Assembly: GCA_036971475.1 (NCBI GenBank)
Contig: JBAIZL010000003.1
Span: 79,675,928-79,739,927, forward strand
Source: Prosapia bicincta
Lineage: Eukaryota; Arthropoda; Insecta; Hemiptera; Cercopidae
DNA: 64,000 nucleotides
Reading direction: 5' to 3'
The notes beneath the pieces are model-generated. The model worked only from the letters and a program-made list of their open reading frames with translations, had not been told where the DNA came from and did no database searches. A program made the translations under genes and the position numbers. This document shows positions 10,165 to 22,785 of this stretch, piece by piece. Numbering within the stretch: the first letter of the stretch is position 1; the number at the start of each line of letters is the position of its first letter.

Positions 10165-10464
10165 GTAAAAGCAAACAAAGTAAGTTCTACTATAGGCAAG
10201 TTTAAAACATTTAAAAGTGTAAGTGATTACTAGTAGCTCACGCGAAGATGGAATCAACAAATGTTGTAATTAGTGGTTTAGTTATAGTCCTATAGGCAAT
10301 ACATAACGTAATATTGCCTACCAATGGTTGGTAACAATGACTTTCAAGTTGTATAATCTGATATAAATAATTGTCAACATTATTTTGTTAAATTTTACCT
10401 CTTAGCATTTATTCCTGTATTTTAAGATAGCTGTTTGTGTGTTATGAACTTGTAACAGGGTCTG

Positions 10465-10844
10465 GGTAAAAATGCTGAAGCCCGGCGACATACGATATTT
10501 TGGTAAATTGTTCAAAACCACCAAATATTCAACCAATTGTTCAACCTCCATATGTATAAAAATTAAGCCAAAACGTTTCTCAAATATCTACACACGTAAG
10601 GTTGCGTAACGTACTGCGGCCGATGCGTACAACCTTATGTGCAGCACTGTTACGTAACAAAACATTTGTATCACTCTGCTCCCATTCACAACTTCTACAT
10701 CCGCACTGAATTTTTTACCCCATTTTAAATTGGAAAAAAAGTAATTTTCCTACTTCAATAAAAAAAAAAAATTCTTGTGGATATTTGGTGGTTTTGAACA
10801 ATTTCCCAAAATATCGTATGGTGCCGAGCTTATGCATTTTAACC
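10465..10844. mobile_element. Foldback DNA transposon, short copy
   Basis: Element of 380 bp starting GGTAAAAATGCTGAAG and ending CTTATGCATTTTAACC. It is flanked by AGGGTCTG (10457-10464) and AGTGTCTG (10845-10852), a 7/8 match target duplication. Internal blocks CATACGATATTTTGG and CCAAAATATCGTATG are inverted. No coding capacity. Confidence 0.82.
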
Positions 10845-10905
10845 AGTGTCTGTAAGGGGTGGTTTTGTCCTTGCTTTCTGAATCATTATAAAAATTAAGA
10901 TAAAA

Positions 10906-11720
10906 GGTAATGGTAGCAGCCACGTACGATATTTTGGAAAATTGTTCAACACCACTAAATAGGACGATATCCACAATAATTTTTAATTGACCTAGGAAAG
11001 TTACTTTTTTTCAATTTTAAGTGGGGTAAAAAATTCATTGCGGAGGCATGAGTTGTGTATGGACGCAGAGTGATACCAACATTTTGTGACGTTACACTAA
11101 CTTTACATAGATACTTTGTGGCTACGAGTAAAAACATTTTCACACATTGTTATGCTTTTGGCATAATTATTATGAATTAGTAACTCAAAATCACCACACT
11201 TGCTGCTTACTCCCAAAAAATTACGAATTTAACAAAGGAAAAACATCATCGTTAACTAGCCCTTCGCAGCTCCACATAACTATAAAGTATCCAGTCAGGA
11301 TAGGTTTGGTTCTAATTTTATAAATTATATGTAATATATAAAGGTATATTTTAATATAGAAATGTATAAATTTAGAACAAAATCCTAACTGGAGACTTAA
11401 TAAGTATATTCAAATATACGTATGCTAAAAAAATAAAAATTAAGCCAAAACTGTTCTCAAATATCTACACACGTAAGATATGCGTGACGTCACTATCACT
11501 CTGCGACCGATGCACAACTCAATGCTCAGCACTGTGACATCACAAAACATTTGTATCACTCCGACTTAATGCCTCAGCACTGAATTTTTTACTCTTCTTT
11601 AAATTGAAAAAAAAGTTACTTTCCCTAGTCAATAAAAAAAAATCTTCTGGATATGGTCATTTGGTGGTTAAGAACAAATTTCCAAAATATCGTAGGTGGC
11701 CGCTACAATGCACAATTACC
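10906..11720. mobile_element. Foldback DNA transposon
   Basis: Element of about 815 bp with termini GGTAATGGTAGCAGCCAC and GTGGCCGCTACAATGC...ATTACC, and imperfect 8-bp flanks AGATAAAA and AGATGAAA. The inverted arms carry ACGATATTTTGG, GACGATATCCAC and the AAGTTACTTTTTTTCAATTT block. The interior holds TATCCAGTCAGGATAGGTTT-type subrepeats shared with 6780-7080 and 12300-13260. No transposase. Confidence 0.78.
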
Positions 11721-11834
11721 AGATGAAACCTTCCTTGGGTTTATAAAATTTGGTATTTTAATAATCTCATTGTTTACCACATTAAATTTTATTATTTTAT
11801 CACAAGTTTTTAATATAATTAAACCTCTATAGCA

Positions 11835-12740
11835 TAAATCACTAAGGTACAAATATGGTCTTAATGACGTTGGTGTTAAAATTTTGTTTTTCATTTTAAA
11901 TTACTCGTTTTAATCTGTAGAACACGAATATCAACTTTTTTTCCACGGAAAATACGGAAAGTTACTTTTTTCACATTTAAATGTTATGTTGTAATGGCAT
12001 GTGTAGCTTAAACAAGTCTTATTGATATTGTTAAAAAAATTTTTTTAATGACTCATTTCAATGTGTAGAACACTAATATAAACTTTTTTCTGCGGAAAAT
12101 ACAAAAAATTAATTTTTCTGTACATTTTTAATGTTAGTCTGTAATAGCATGTGTAGCGTGTACCGGCCGCGCAGTAGCTACAGTGCACTGCACTATGTCC
12201 GTCAGTTTATTTTAATACTAAACTTAAAATCTAAAAATTTAACTTTTGGTTATAAATGTATACAGCATTACTATATACCTACATTAAAATATACCTATGA
12301 AGTATCCAGTCAGGATAGATTTGGTTGTAATTTTCTGCATCGGCAATAAATCTAAATATTTACCAAAATTACAACCAAATCTATCCTGACTGAATACTTT
12401 GTAGGTATACTCTAATACAGGTAGATAGTAATGTTAAATAAAATTATTACCAAATATATCGGATACTTCGTAGGTATATTTTAATATAGCTATTTAGTAA
12501 TGTTGTATAAAATTACAAATCTAGGCGTAGTGCAGTGCGCTGTAGCTACTGGGTAACGCTATAGGCCTACATGCCTTTACAACTTAACTTTTAAAATGTA
12601 AAAAAAGTAACTTTCCGTATTTTCTGCGGAAAAAAAGTTGATATTCGTGTTCTACACATTAAAACAAGTAGTATAATAACAAAAAAATAAAATTTTAATA
12701 CCAACGTCATTAAGACTATATTTTTACCATAACATTTTCT
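11835..12740. repeat. Long inverted repeat element, related cluster
   Basis: Arms of about 150 bp at 11840-12000 and 12585-12735 are inverted copies. They share TCTTAATGACGTTGGT, TAGAACACGAATATCAAC and GGAAAATACGGAAAGTTAC. A third, diverged copy of the arm motif sits at 12060-12140. The centre has several copies of ACCAAATCTATCCTGACTG in both orientations. It looks like a foldback transposon or two overlapping ones; termini and TSD are not resolved. Confidence 0.65.
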
Positions 12741-12779
12741 GTAATAATTTACTTAAGCAACGTAAGCGAATTTGGCCAA

Positions 12780-13577
12780 ACCATTTCACCAGTCGATGCA
12801 GAAACTTGTAACAAATACCAAAAAATAGTTATAACGCTTTTGCCGACGTCCCAATTTTGGAAAAAAATTAATCCACTTCTACGCTTCTGTAAAACCTTAC
12901 AAATTCAATGTTTTACCTTGAAACTAACAATGCCTTGAAAAGTATTTACATTTTTTTATTGCCATGAAAAGCTTTTACATTTTAGTTGTGGCTACGTTTT
13001 TGGGTACACAGCAACAGTGCACTGGATTACGTCTAGATATAATATACCTATGAAGAGCTCAGCCAGGATAGATATGGTTGTAATTTTATACAACATTACT
13101 ATCTACCTATATTAATATATTCATTACGAGTTTCTGCATTGGCCAGTAAAATTATTTGGTCAATCTCATACCTTACATGTGTAGATTTGTTTTGTATATT
13201 TTAATATAAGTATATAGTAATGTATAAAATTACAACCAAATCCATCCTGGCTGGATATTTCATAAGTATATCTGGATATAGTAAGGTGCGATTTAGCTTA
13301 GTAAGGTGCACACCCAAAAACGTAGTCCCAACTGAAATGTAATAAAAATGTATCTTCCATGATGATAAAAAAAATGTAAGTAGTAACAAATACTTTTTGA
13401 GGCATTTTGCTAGTTTCAAGGTAAAACATTGATTTTGTAAGATTTTTAGGTGACTGGAGGGGGTGGAATATTTTTTCCAAAATTGTGTGTAAAACCAAAA
13501 TAAAATTTATGTTGTTTAAGGATTAAATTGGAATTTTTATCACTTGAGGAGTAAATCGTGCCATCTGCATTTTAACC
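12780..13577. repeat. Second long inverted repeat element
   Basis: Arms at about 12780-13070 and 13210-13500 match inverted; both contain a GTTTTACCTTGAAACTA-type block, a CGTTTTTGGGT block and GCCAGGATAG-type subrepeats. The right edge at 13567-13577 reads GCATTTTAACC, the terminus of the foldback family. I could not find the matching left terminus or TSD. Confidence 0.6.
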
Positions 13578-16500
13578 AATTGCAAAATTACCTTTTATTT
13601 AGATCCTCTCAAAATAGCAGGATACAACTAAAAAATTATTACTGTTGTTGTATTAGCTCAACGTATTTTACCTGTTACAATGGGTGTTGGGGTTAATTTG
13701 ATTCAACTTATATGGTTTATTTAATCATTATTTCATTCAGGAAGTGCCTGTTTGCTGAATATATTCTTAAATTTTTTGTTGGGTCTATTTAATATCGCTT
13801 ATCTATAATTATTATTATATTACTTACAAAAACAAACCTACTACTATAAAATGAGTAGGTAAACACCGAATATGCCTTGTACTGTTATACTTGTCTCTAA
13901 AATCTTTAACCAAGTTTTACTGTGTCTATTGTCTTGTAATTTTGGTAATAATTTCAAACCCAAAAGCATAGGGAACAGTCTCGAAAGAATTATTACAATA
14001 AGGATGAAATTATTTACTCTTTTTGTGAATGATGGAAATTTTTTTCAATAGCAATTATAGTAAAATGGAAACAATTGCAGTAGATATTCATAAATATTGT
14101 ATTGTGCAGAGTGCAGCCGTTGCCGCGAATTGGAAACATTGCCATGCAAGTTCAACGCATGAGCGAGGGCTAAAGACACACACAGCCCACAGAGACAGTC
14201 CAATATTTAAATACAAGTTAAAATGGTAAGATATATTTTCTTAATAAATATTATGTTTTATTGATTATTTATGTATGGAGTATTTTATTTAACCTTAGAC
14301 TATGAATTCATCAGATGGTAGAGAGTTTTGTAGTGTTTGATATATTAACACAGTAAATCATAAGACAAAAAAGGAAACATTCAATACTGTCATCAACGTA
14401 TGAGAAGAGCCCTGGCCCAATGCAGGTCAAAACAATAAGGCCATTCCCAAAAACATTTCTAACACAAAACGTCAGATGGACAGAAAATTACAATGCAGAA
14501 ATGGGATCATATAATTTTATTTTCTCCACCCTTCGTTATTAAAATTAGTACATTTACCTATCTGTAAAAACTTACATTACTTACTAAAATATAACTACTA
14601 CAAAACTACCGTACCATTAGGTTATGTTTGTATGCCAGGAATACATCGACAGCACATTCTTAGAACTGAAAACCGAGCGTGACTCATTTCTACACCAAGG
14701 CTCTTCTCCTGTGTTGGTGACAGTAGTCGTATTTTGTCTATTACTGTTTCTTTTTAGTTATATGGTAGTTATACAATTGAAGCATTACTGAATGTAGTGC
14801 AAAAATATGGTGACAGAATTGAATAGAAAACTTTATTTAAACAATAAATTCATAATATATATTGTCTTATTAGTATGATTTAAGCATATTTTATTACAGT
14901 TTTTGTTTTCAATAAATTTTTTACATAAATGTCCTTTTTATTTTGTATACAGGTTGACAATTCGTAGAATCATTTAATTAGTTGAAACTTCCTATAGATG
15001 TAATGTTACATCGTTGCAAAACAAATGAAGGTGCTTTATTTACATCTCTATAATACACACTCTTAATACTTTATCATAGAAATATATAGTGTAAAACATG
15101 TTACATATTGAGAATATTCGATACATCAACAGCTTCTGTATCTAATATGTCTACACATATTTCAAGATTGTTTATTTCATACCAAAGGTTAATATCAACT
15201 ATGCAAGTCAGTGTTTTGACAGACCTTATCATGTTTGTAGAACAGTATTTATACTGACCATCTACTTCGCCTAATCACCTACTATAATCTCTCAAGACCA
15301 AGTGCACAGTTACATGGTCAGCACTAAACGTGATATTCATCTGTCACCAGTTGTAGGTTTAAGGATTTAAGTGGATAATTCCATAATTCGTGGAAGTTTT
15401 GCACCAATAGCATGAATTATCAGAAGTTGGAAACACACGTTTTTATAAAGTTTTGTAAACACTTTAATCTTGATGTTTATTTATAATTGTAATTTTCATA
15501 AAATAAAATGTGGGCAAAATTAGCGTTTAGCAAGTACTAAAGTGTGTATACAATCGTTATTATGTATAAAAATAATTATTAATACATTACATAATTTTAC
15601 ATTTTTTTAAGTAGTCAGTTTCTTTATACATAATCAAAGGCTATTAAAAATACTTTTTGTAAATAAAACTTGTTTTGTTTCAGTTTCAGAACCTTAAAGG
15701 TTTGTGAAACAAGCTGACAAGATGTAGAGACTAAGAAGAGACTGTAAATACTCATAGCTTTGAAGAGTATTGGAACACTTCCTACGAACTGCTGTAGCAA
15801 TATTTGTTGTAAGCAAACGTAAGTAGGTTAATATTGTATTAGTTGATGTAAGATTAATTGTTACTGGACTTGTTACTTTCAAGTTGTTCTGGGAAAAGTT
15901 AGATTGTTTTTAAAAACCAATTGCGGATTAAGTGATTTGCAACACAACGTTCAAGAATTAATTTCCAACTGGTTGTTATTGCAACTTAATTGTGTTGAAT
16001 ACAGGATTTATTAATTTATAAGTATCATTTTAAATAATAGAGTTAAAAGGTGCCATTGAATAATAATTACCTAATTAAATCAGGCAATTATTACTTGATA
16101 TTTTAATAATTTAAAAAAATTTAGGTATCTATTTAATTGATTATTTGTAAACATTATTAAGAAAAAATTATTAAAATATTTATAATAATTTGTAAAATAC
16201 ATTCGAATTATTTATCAACTATGGGTTAATGTTTGTAGACTCCCTCTTATACTCCCACAACTAATTGATCGCTTTACGAGAATGATTTCAAAGAAATATT
16301 AATCCCAATTACATTACAAAACTGTTTGGAAACAATCTCACTAAACTTTTGTTGTCCCCGTAAATCACTAAGTTCACTGCACATTATCGAGTAGCATGCG
16401 ACCCAACTTGGACAATCATGACAGACAACTAGATATCAGTTAAAAGCTGGTTATTTATTTGTCCTCCCATTCATTTCAAACACATAAATTTATCTGTCTT

Positions 16501-17035
16501 TATGGTGACAGTTTCGAGTAACAAAAACAGTTTTTATTCGTGAGAAGTGAGTTGTGGTTGCTTATCTGCAGTACACGAGGCAGTTCTCTGCAATGGATCA
16601 GACTGGTGATGATAGGGTTGGTAATTATCCCGTCTTTTATGATATAAGCAAACTCACTACAACATTTCATATATTTTGCTTCACTACATGTTTTTTAAAG
16701 TAAAAGAAGGGAGGGGCTGATATTCACCATAGATGACATGTTATAAAATTGTTTTAATATCAACATTATTAATGCTTTTAATATAATGGAATCCAATTGA
16801 TTAATTGAACCATTGGTTTATCTAACTACTATTTACTTAAACAATAAATTACACTGGTTAATTGATGGGGGAAACCACTTATTTTGTAAAACTGGGACTA
16901 GACACCTAGAACCATCCTATTGTCACGCACAGCCCTGATCTGCCGTTGCACCAGCTTTGATAGGTGTGTTGAATAGCATAGTGGTGGTCCTGCAGGACCT
17001 TGCTGTGATTCAGATTGTCGTTGAGCTCATGGCTG
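13578..17035. other. Long AT-rich spacer
   Basis: No domain recognised on either strand. Open frames here are under 70 codons and unlike any family I know. Part may be intron or degraded repeats. Confidence 0.5.
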
Positions 17036-17039
17036 GTAG

Positions 17040-17370
17040 CCAGATCGCCTGTCCCAAATCTCCGGCAGACTTTCCCAGCAGAGCTCTATAAATGGACCTC
17101 CAGTTGGTAAATCCAGTGTGCCGGCTGGTGCGAATAAAAAAATTGCTTATAGATTTAGACGTATCAAGGAATGAAATGTGCCAGATGCGATGCAAGTTTT
17201 GTCCAGCACAAAATATACCTATTGAATTGATTGGTTGGACATAAAGATGTTGTTAGAGCCATGCATACAGATAGGCCAACAGGTTACTAGTTACTAGCTT
17301 TCAACAACTTTTGTACCTCAATAATTAGTCTTCCAATCTTGAATTGAGAGGTAGGAATTGTCATAGCAAA
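17040..17370 (+). pseudogene. PLE remnant: linker and GIY-YIG nuclease pieces
   Basis: The segment is noticeably less AT-rich. Reading through frameshifts gives PNLRQTFPAEL (the PPNLR..-type linker of PLE proteins), then MRCKFCPAQNI and GHKDVVRAMHTDRPTG, LAFNNFCTSIISLPILN. The latter parallels the GHRHDVKIMNMDRPTA and TTKIIQSLPPDCNPSELR blocks of PLE-D at 62795-63709, so it is the nuclease C-terminus of a related PLE. Several stops and shifts make it a pseudogene. Confidence 0.72.
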
Positions 17371-18047
17371 ATCAGACACCCATATCAACATCAAAGAACT
17401 CAATTTATCTTCATTCTGGGAGTGTTTCCAGAATCGCACATTAAAAATAACAATACCATCAAAAGCATGTAAATCAATCTTTATTTAATTAAAACCTCAC
17501 AACAAATTTATTATGTACAATTTTTGAATGTTTAGTGACTTATATATCCTTTACTTTTTATCAATTTGATTGCCACAAACCCATAGTGGTGTTAGGGGTA
17601 CAATAAGGTTAGGTTATAGTACAATACATTTTTTTATAATTTAGTTGTTTGCAATTGCACAAAGATTTTTTATTGACCTTGAATCTTGAAAATTACCTGG
17701 CCTTGACAAAGCTTAATATTTTCTTGGTCTAGAAATATATTCATTTTCTTAGGATTATGGCGTGGCGCTAAAATTGGTGGATTCCTCCAGTGTCTAGAGT
17801 TTGAACTAATGAATAAGAGCCTTCAAATGTCCAAGTGCAGTAAAAATGATACAATAAACACTTTTACAAACCGCTATTTTTGTCATGAAATTATACAGGA
17901 CAATAAGCAACTACATCACACAGACAACTACTGAACTACATTGCTGTAGTTAGCAATGTAGCTATATGTAGCAAGGGGCTATCTATGAAAACAGGCTGGA
18001 TTACTAACAAGATTGTTCTACTTACCCGTTCTAAATAAGTTTTTCAC

Positions 18048-18086
<39 letters not shown>

Positions 18087-20095
18087 GCAACGGTCTGAAT
18101 TACCGTTCAAATTAAGAAATTAATAATTTCCTATTGTTTAAATAACAATTTTAATATTTGAATAATAAGGTTTTAATTTATGGTATAATAAACATAGTAA
18201 AGAGTCAAGAGGTCAGTAAAATTTTGAATAAGTATTATTAAGACAAATTATAAATTATGATAGCATGAAACTGTAATAACTAACTAAATTTGACAAACGA
18301 GAGTGAAGTGAAAATTTTCTAAGTGCCGAAAAATGCTAACTTGAGAACTAGGTTACGTAGAACTATCATCGACATTTTGAAATGACCAGAAAAATCCATA
18401 ATAAACAATAGTGAAAACAGAATTAAAAAAACTCAAATAACAAAAAAGTTACAGCCATTTTAAAAATAATAAACATTTTTCAGTGTTCTAAAACAGATAA
18501 CAAAATTATGCAGGTTAAAACTAATACGTTGTCCAACCCGCCCGTACAAGAAACAAGCACGGAGATAGCGATGAGCTTAGAGCAGAGGGGAAGGGTGACA
18601 TAGCCGCAATAAATACAGGAACTTAGTAAGGCAGTCTGTAAAAATTTTTAATACAAGGTGCTAATGGTCGTAATGTCGGTCAGCGCCTAGGACAACCCTC
18701 ATCAGGCCAGATGGGACCAAAATAGCCACGTTTCTGCCATCTACTTCCATCCATGGATGAGGGCTCCAGACTCAGCCTCCAGGACGTGGAAATGGAAAAA
18801 GACTTCCATCGACTGACCAGGGATGGCAACTTCCGATGTCCAGGGACCAGGGAATCCAGACGAGAGGACTCTAGGACCGGCAGGGAAATCCTTGGTGTCA
18901 TTTTCTCTATTATATACAAATTAACGTCAAATTTAGTCAGTTAAATTTATTAAATTCAAATTACCAATTAAACTTAAACAATGACTTCAATCTATATTGA
19001 AAAATTAAATAAATCTTAAAAGTAGTAAAATTAATTAGTATAACAAAAATGTTTAAATAATGAATAATAAATATTAAATTTACAAAGTGGTTTTGGCCAT
19101 AAGCCAATCATTTTCAAAAAGACCAGATTTATTGAATCATATAAATTTTAAAATTATTTATAATAAAATGTGAATTTACCAATTCAATCTTGAAATAAGA
19201 AGATACAATTTTTTATTATGTTAAATTTGCAAATAATTTTGTTTAAAAATGTGTAAATGTAATTAATGAATTGTATATGAAATGTAGGATTTAAATATGT
19301 GAAAAATAACGAACTTCTAATTAATAATTTGTGAAGTTAAAGAGAGAGTTAAATGTGTTTTATTTGAAAAGAAAATTACTTAGTTTAAAATCAGTAATTA
19401 AATGCATTATAAAAACTTACAGTATTTGAATTTATCCTGTGTTGAACAACCAATAAAAACTTTTAGTTTTTTCCAACTGATAAATAATGATTATAAAATC
19501 AAAGTACAGTTTTAATTAAATTTCATTAATTAATAAATATATAAAATTCAGAACCTAATGTTTCTTCAAACGAGTTCTCTCCTGAGAACAATTTTTTTGA
19601 GCTATTCTAAAAATTAGTTGGTTTTTGTATTGAAGCCCAGAGACGATGTCTACTGGCAGATCATGTTTAAAGAACACAGGAGCCTTTTAAAATAGGTATC
19701 TTAAACATGATCATATTTTGCATGTCCCCTTGCTGTGCCTGCAGATCTCATGAAGTGGTAAGATTCTTTGAAAATTTTGTTTGTTCATATAAATGTTGTT
19801 TCTTTCCAGCTGACTATTTTACTGATCTTCCAGGTCATACAAACGTTAAGGTAGAAGTCAGCGGGAATAGGCTTGCATTTGGGCGTGGTACGTTACACGG
19901 GAACACAAGACAAAATTTAGGGATCTTAACACGGTACACAAAACGGTGTGAGCAGCAGATATATAAATATATAATAAATGAATAATTTCTGCAATAACAC
20001 TGAAACCAATGCAGAGCACACGAGGGGAGGGGACGTTGCAACACACACATATATATATATATTTGATTAATAAATATTTTTATTCTTGTTTTTAG
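17371..20095. other. Spacer with a GC-richer unassigned patch
   Basis: Mostly AT-rich. Positions 18530-18900 are clearly GC-richer and have short open frames on both strands, none recognisable; this may be a decayed exon or transposon piece. A perfect 11-bp stem (GATCATGTTTA at 19659 and its inverse at 19702) closes a 32-base loop. Confidence 0.4.
18050..18079. repeat. (CA)n microsatellite
   Basis: About 15 CA units. Confidence 0.95.
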
Positions 20096-20242
20096 GTAAT
20101 CTTATTGTCAAGACCAATTCCATCCATAAAACCATCGGCATCAGTGATCATCAACATCTACATCGCCACCACCAACACCTACATCAGCACCACCAGCACC
20201 CACATCATCAATTGCAGACTGCGTCTTTGTTATGTTAATCAG
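20096..20242 (+). other. Candidate exon, histidine-rich reading frame
   Basis: Preceded by a pyrimidine-rich acceptor (TATTCTTGTTTTTAG) and followed by CAG|GTAAAA. One frame reads NLIVKTNSIHKTIGISD, then a His/Gln-rich stretch (HQHLHRHHQHLHQHH and more), and stops at 20233. It may be a real exon of a host transcript or a degenerate CAN-trinucleotide tract between chance splice-like sites. I cannot assign a gene. Confidence 0.3.
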
Positions 20243-20686
20243 GTAAAAAAAATTTCCTATTTTTAGTTTTTAGAGGTTAGTATATCTTTAGCAAGAAACA
20301 AGGTTAGTTTAATTTGCAAACTTTGCTGTCAATAAAGTGTATAATATTTAGAAACAGGCTGAATGTATTTTGTTTCTACTTTATGGAATTGTTATGATGA
20401 TGTTAGTGAGGGGCGGCATTTAAAAAGTATATATTAATCAGTTTATTTGACATCTTGAATTTTGTTGATTGCATTCAATATATATTGTAGTAACATGCTA
20501 CAAATGCTGATCTATTTCCATTGCTCATTAAATGTTGTTTCATACATATTATTCTGTAGAACTAATTCAGTATATATTTGAGTACAATTTTCTGCCATTC
20601 CCAACATTTCAGTATTCTCCTCTGTTGTTTCGGAGTAATTTCATTTTCAAAACTTGTCGCACTGTTCGCCCAAACTTTGAGTTCTT

Positions 20687-20696
20687 CTTTATATAG
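20687..20696 (-). promoter_or_regulatory. TATA-box candidate, left arm
   Basis: Minus-strand CTATATAAAG lies downstream of a GTGGCTAATA block in the left arm, pointing outward (leftward). The equivalent position in the right arm has the same motif. Confidence 0.4.
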
Positions 20697-21144
20697 TATT
20701 AGCCACACCCTCACCACTTTCAGACCTCACCTCCTATTGGTGCACATCTACTCTTGCTTCTTGCATTCAACTACTTGATAATTTTATACTTTTAAATATA
20801 ACGTTCGACTGTGTATTTATTTCCTCGTTTATTACATTTCCCTTTTTTAACTTTGCTTTATAAATTTCTAAAATATTATAACGTCTTCCTTTATCAACAC
20901 AATGAAAAATTTTAATTGAAAGAAATGAAAATTTTACGTTATATTAATAAAGGAAGATGATTGGATATTTTTGAAATTTATAAAACAATGTTAAAAAAGG
21001 GAAATGTAATAATCAAAGAAATAAATACACAGTCGGACGTTATACTTGATAGTTTAAAATTATTAAGTAGTTGAACACAAGAAGCAAGAGTATGCTTGCA
21101 CCAATAGGAAGTGATATCTGGAAGTGGTGGGGCGTGGCTAACGG

Positions 21145-21153
21145 TATATAAAG
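21145..21153 (+). promoter_or_regulatory. TATA-box candidate, right arm
   Basis: TATATAAAG follows GGCGTGGCTAACGG, pointing rightward out of the palindrome and mirroring the left arm. Confidence 0.4.
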
Positions 21154-21265
21154 TCGGACTCAACGTTTAGGCAAACTGTACGATTGAAGTTTTGAAAATG
21201 TAGTTACTCCGAAAAATGTGAACAGAGGAGAATATTGAAACGTTTGAATGGCAGAAAACTGTACG

Positions 21266-22384
21266 CAAACATATAGAAATATTCCCAACAGAAATGAAGA
21301 TGAGTATATTAATGGTTTGAAGTAACTCAGGTTTATTTGTCAAAGTATATACGTTGTTCAGTAGAGTTAAAAGGAATTTATGTTACTTGTTAAGTTGAAT
21401 TCAGAGACCCTAATATTAGTTCAAAGGGTAAATATCATTTGATTGGGTTTCATTAATTTTTGTTGTGGAATAAAACATTTTAAAATTTTCTTAATTTAAT
21501 ATGTAGTAACATCATTTCCTAAACCACAAAAACAAAGCAAATAAAATGCCTGGAGTACAGAACCGCCATTATAACACTCTTAACTGCAATAAAACTCCTC
21601 AGAGGATCACAGCTCTGAAACAGACTTTATTAATATATAGTATTGTAATGGAGTTCTGTATTTTGAAGTATTGATTTTGCATTTTATTATCAAATCACCA
21701 GACTTCCTTGCCTTTTTTTTGCTAATCCTGAGTATTTTCGAACTCATCATTAACTTTTCTTAGTTATGTCTATTCTCCAACACTCATCATATATCATTGC
21801 TCCATTTCCTTTATGTTAATGCTGCACTATACTAATTCACAGTTATGGTTTTTGGTTCCTTGTCACCTTGAATCCACATCTTCCAGTAATAAGTTATCAG
21901 AATCTCATCCCGTATGTAGTTTGATTGTTTTTACTTAAAGTTAACATGTTTTGCAGGTTGTCAACACTGCCGAAGGTTACTTGCTACTAAGATTTTTCAA
22001 CTTTACAGATAACTTTGAGTGATGTTCATCATAAAATGAAGTTTTATTGGTTTATGCAAATAAAACTTGTATATCAGTTGTAAGAAAATGCATTTTTATA
22101 AAATGCCTCGGCTTTCCATCCTTGTGGATTTCCTGTCTGTCCTGTATTTAATTTCTTCATCTGCTGCTTTCTTTCCCTGTTAAAATCTGGAACAGGGCAA
22201 TAAACTTGTGTTTGTGGTTATAATTTATTCTCTTCATGATGCAATATTAGTTTAGGTTTTAGAACTTTTATTAACAGAATGTCTTTAAAATTATATATAC
22301 AAATTTGTAGAAGTTGTTGATTTTTAGTCTTTTTTATAATTTAACTTTTAATAGCATGTCTCAATTATTTCTAAATATTAAATT
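21266..22384. other. AT-rich spacer
   Basis: Nothing recognised. Confidence 0.5.
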
Positions 22385-22785
22385 TTTAGGTTAGTTTCGG
22401 TTGGTAAAGATTATTTAGATTTTTTGGACTAGGAGACTGACAGACTTACCTTGGTAAGAGTCCACTTTCTAGTCTTGAAATAGAAACACATAAAAGCACT
22501 TAACCAATGATATATTTCAACCGCACAATGGTCTTTGTCAATCAAAGAGAAAACACAAAAAGAAATATGAGAGAATAAAATTTAAAAAATATATATATAT
22601 ATTATTTTAAATTTTATTCTCATATTTCTTTTTGTTTTCTCTTTGATTGACAAAGACCATTGTGCGGTTGAAATATATCATTGGTTAAGTGCTTTTATGT
22701 GTTTCTATTTCAAGACTACAAAGTGGACTCTTACCAAGGTAAGTCTGTCAGTCTCCTAGTCCAAAAAATCTAAATATTAAATTTG
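22385..22785. repeat. Palindrome of a dispersed terminal repeat
   Basis: Arms of about 190 bp around a short AT core near 22590. Each carries CAGACTTACCTTGGTAAGAG, GAAATAGAAACACATAAAAG and TTGTCAAT(C/A)AAAGAGAAAAC-type blocks. The same unit is palindromic at 26228-26585, half at 24858-25026, and single at 62370-62615, next to PLE-D. It is probably a PLE terminal unit; the assignment rests on that position. Confidence 0.82.

Larger units (their letters stand above)
6441..10225 (-). mobile_element. Penelope-like retroelement B (composite, nested)
   Basis: The best-preserved PLE, read on the minus strand. A related terminal sequence of about 55 bp (AAGTAAGTGCTACTACAGGC and onward) occurs at both edges in opposite orientation: 6446-6500 (minus) and 10168-10223 (plus). 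The element is split by a foldback transposon in its 3' region (6552-7349) and by a hAT element inside the RT (8602-9467). A coding block missing from the minus-strand frame lies inverted at 9979-10164. The intact 402-codon frame suggests it is younger than PLE-A and PLE-C. Confidence 0.88.
20585..21265. repeat. Large palindrome with divergent TATA boxes
   Basis: Arms of about 310-330 bp (20585-20900 and 20930-21260) are inverted copies at roughly 80% identity by eye. Shared blocks include TTTTCTGCCATTC, ATTCTCCTCTGTT, TATTGGTGCA and ACTGTGTATTTATTTC. No target duplication or coding sequence was seen. The layout resembles the inverted terminal pairs of PLEs elsewhere in the window, but a foldback element is an alternative. 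Confidence 0.8.

Noticed and set aside
18530..18900. GC-richer segment with open frames on both strands
   Set aside because: No motif recognised; frames overlap antisense and are under 80 codons. Reported only as an unassigned patch.
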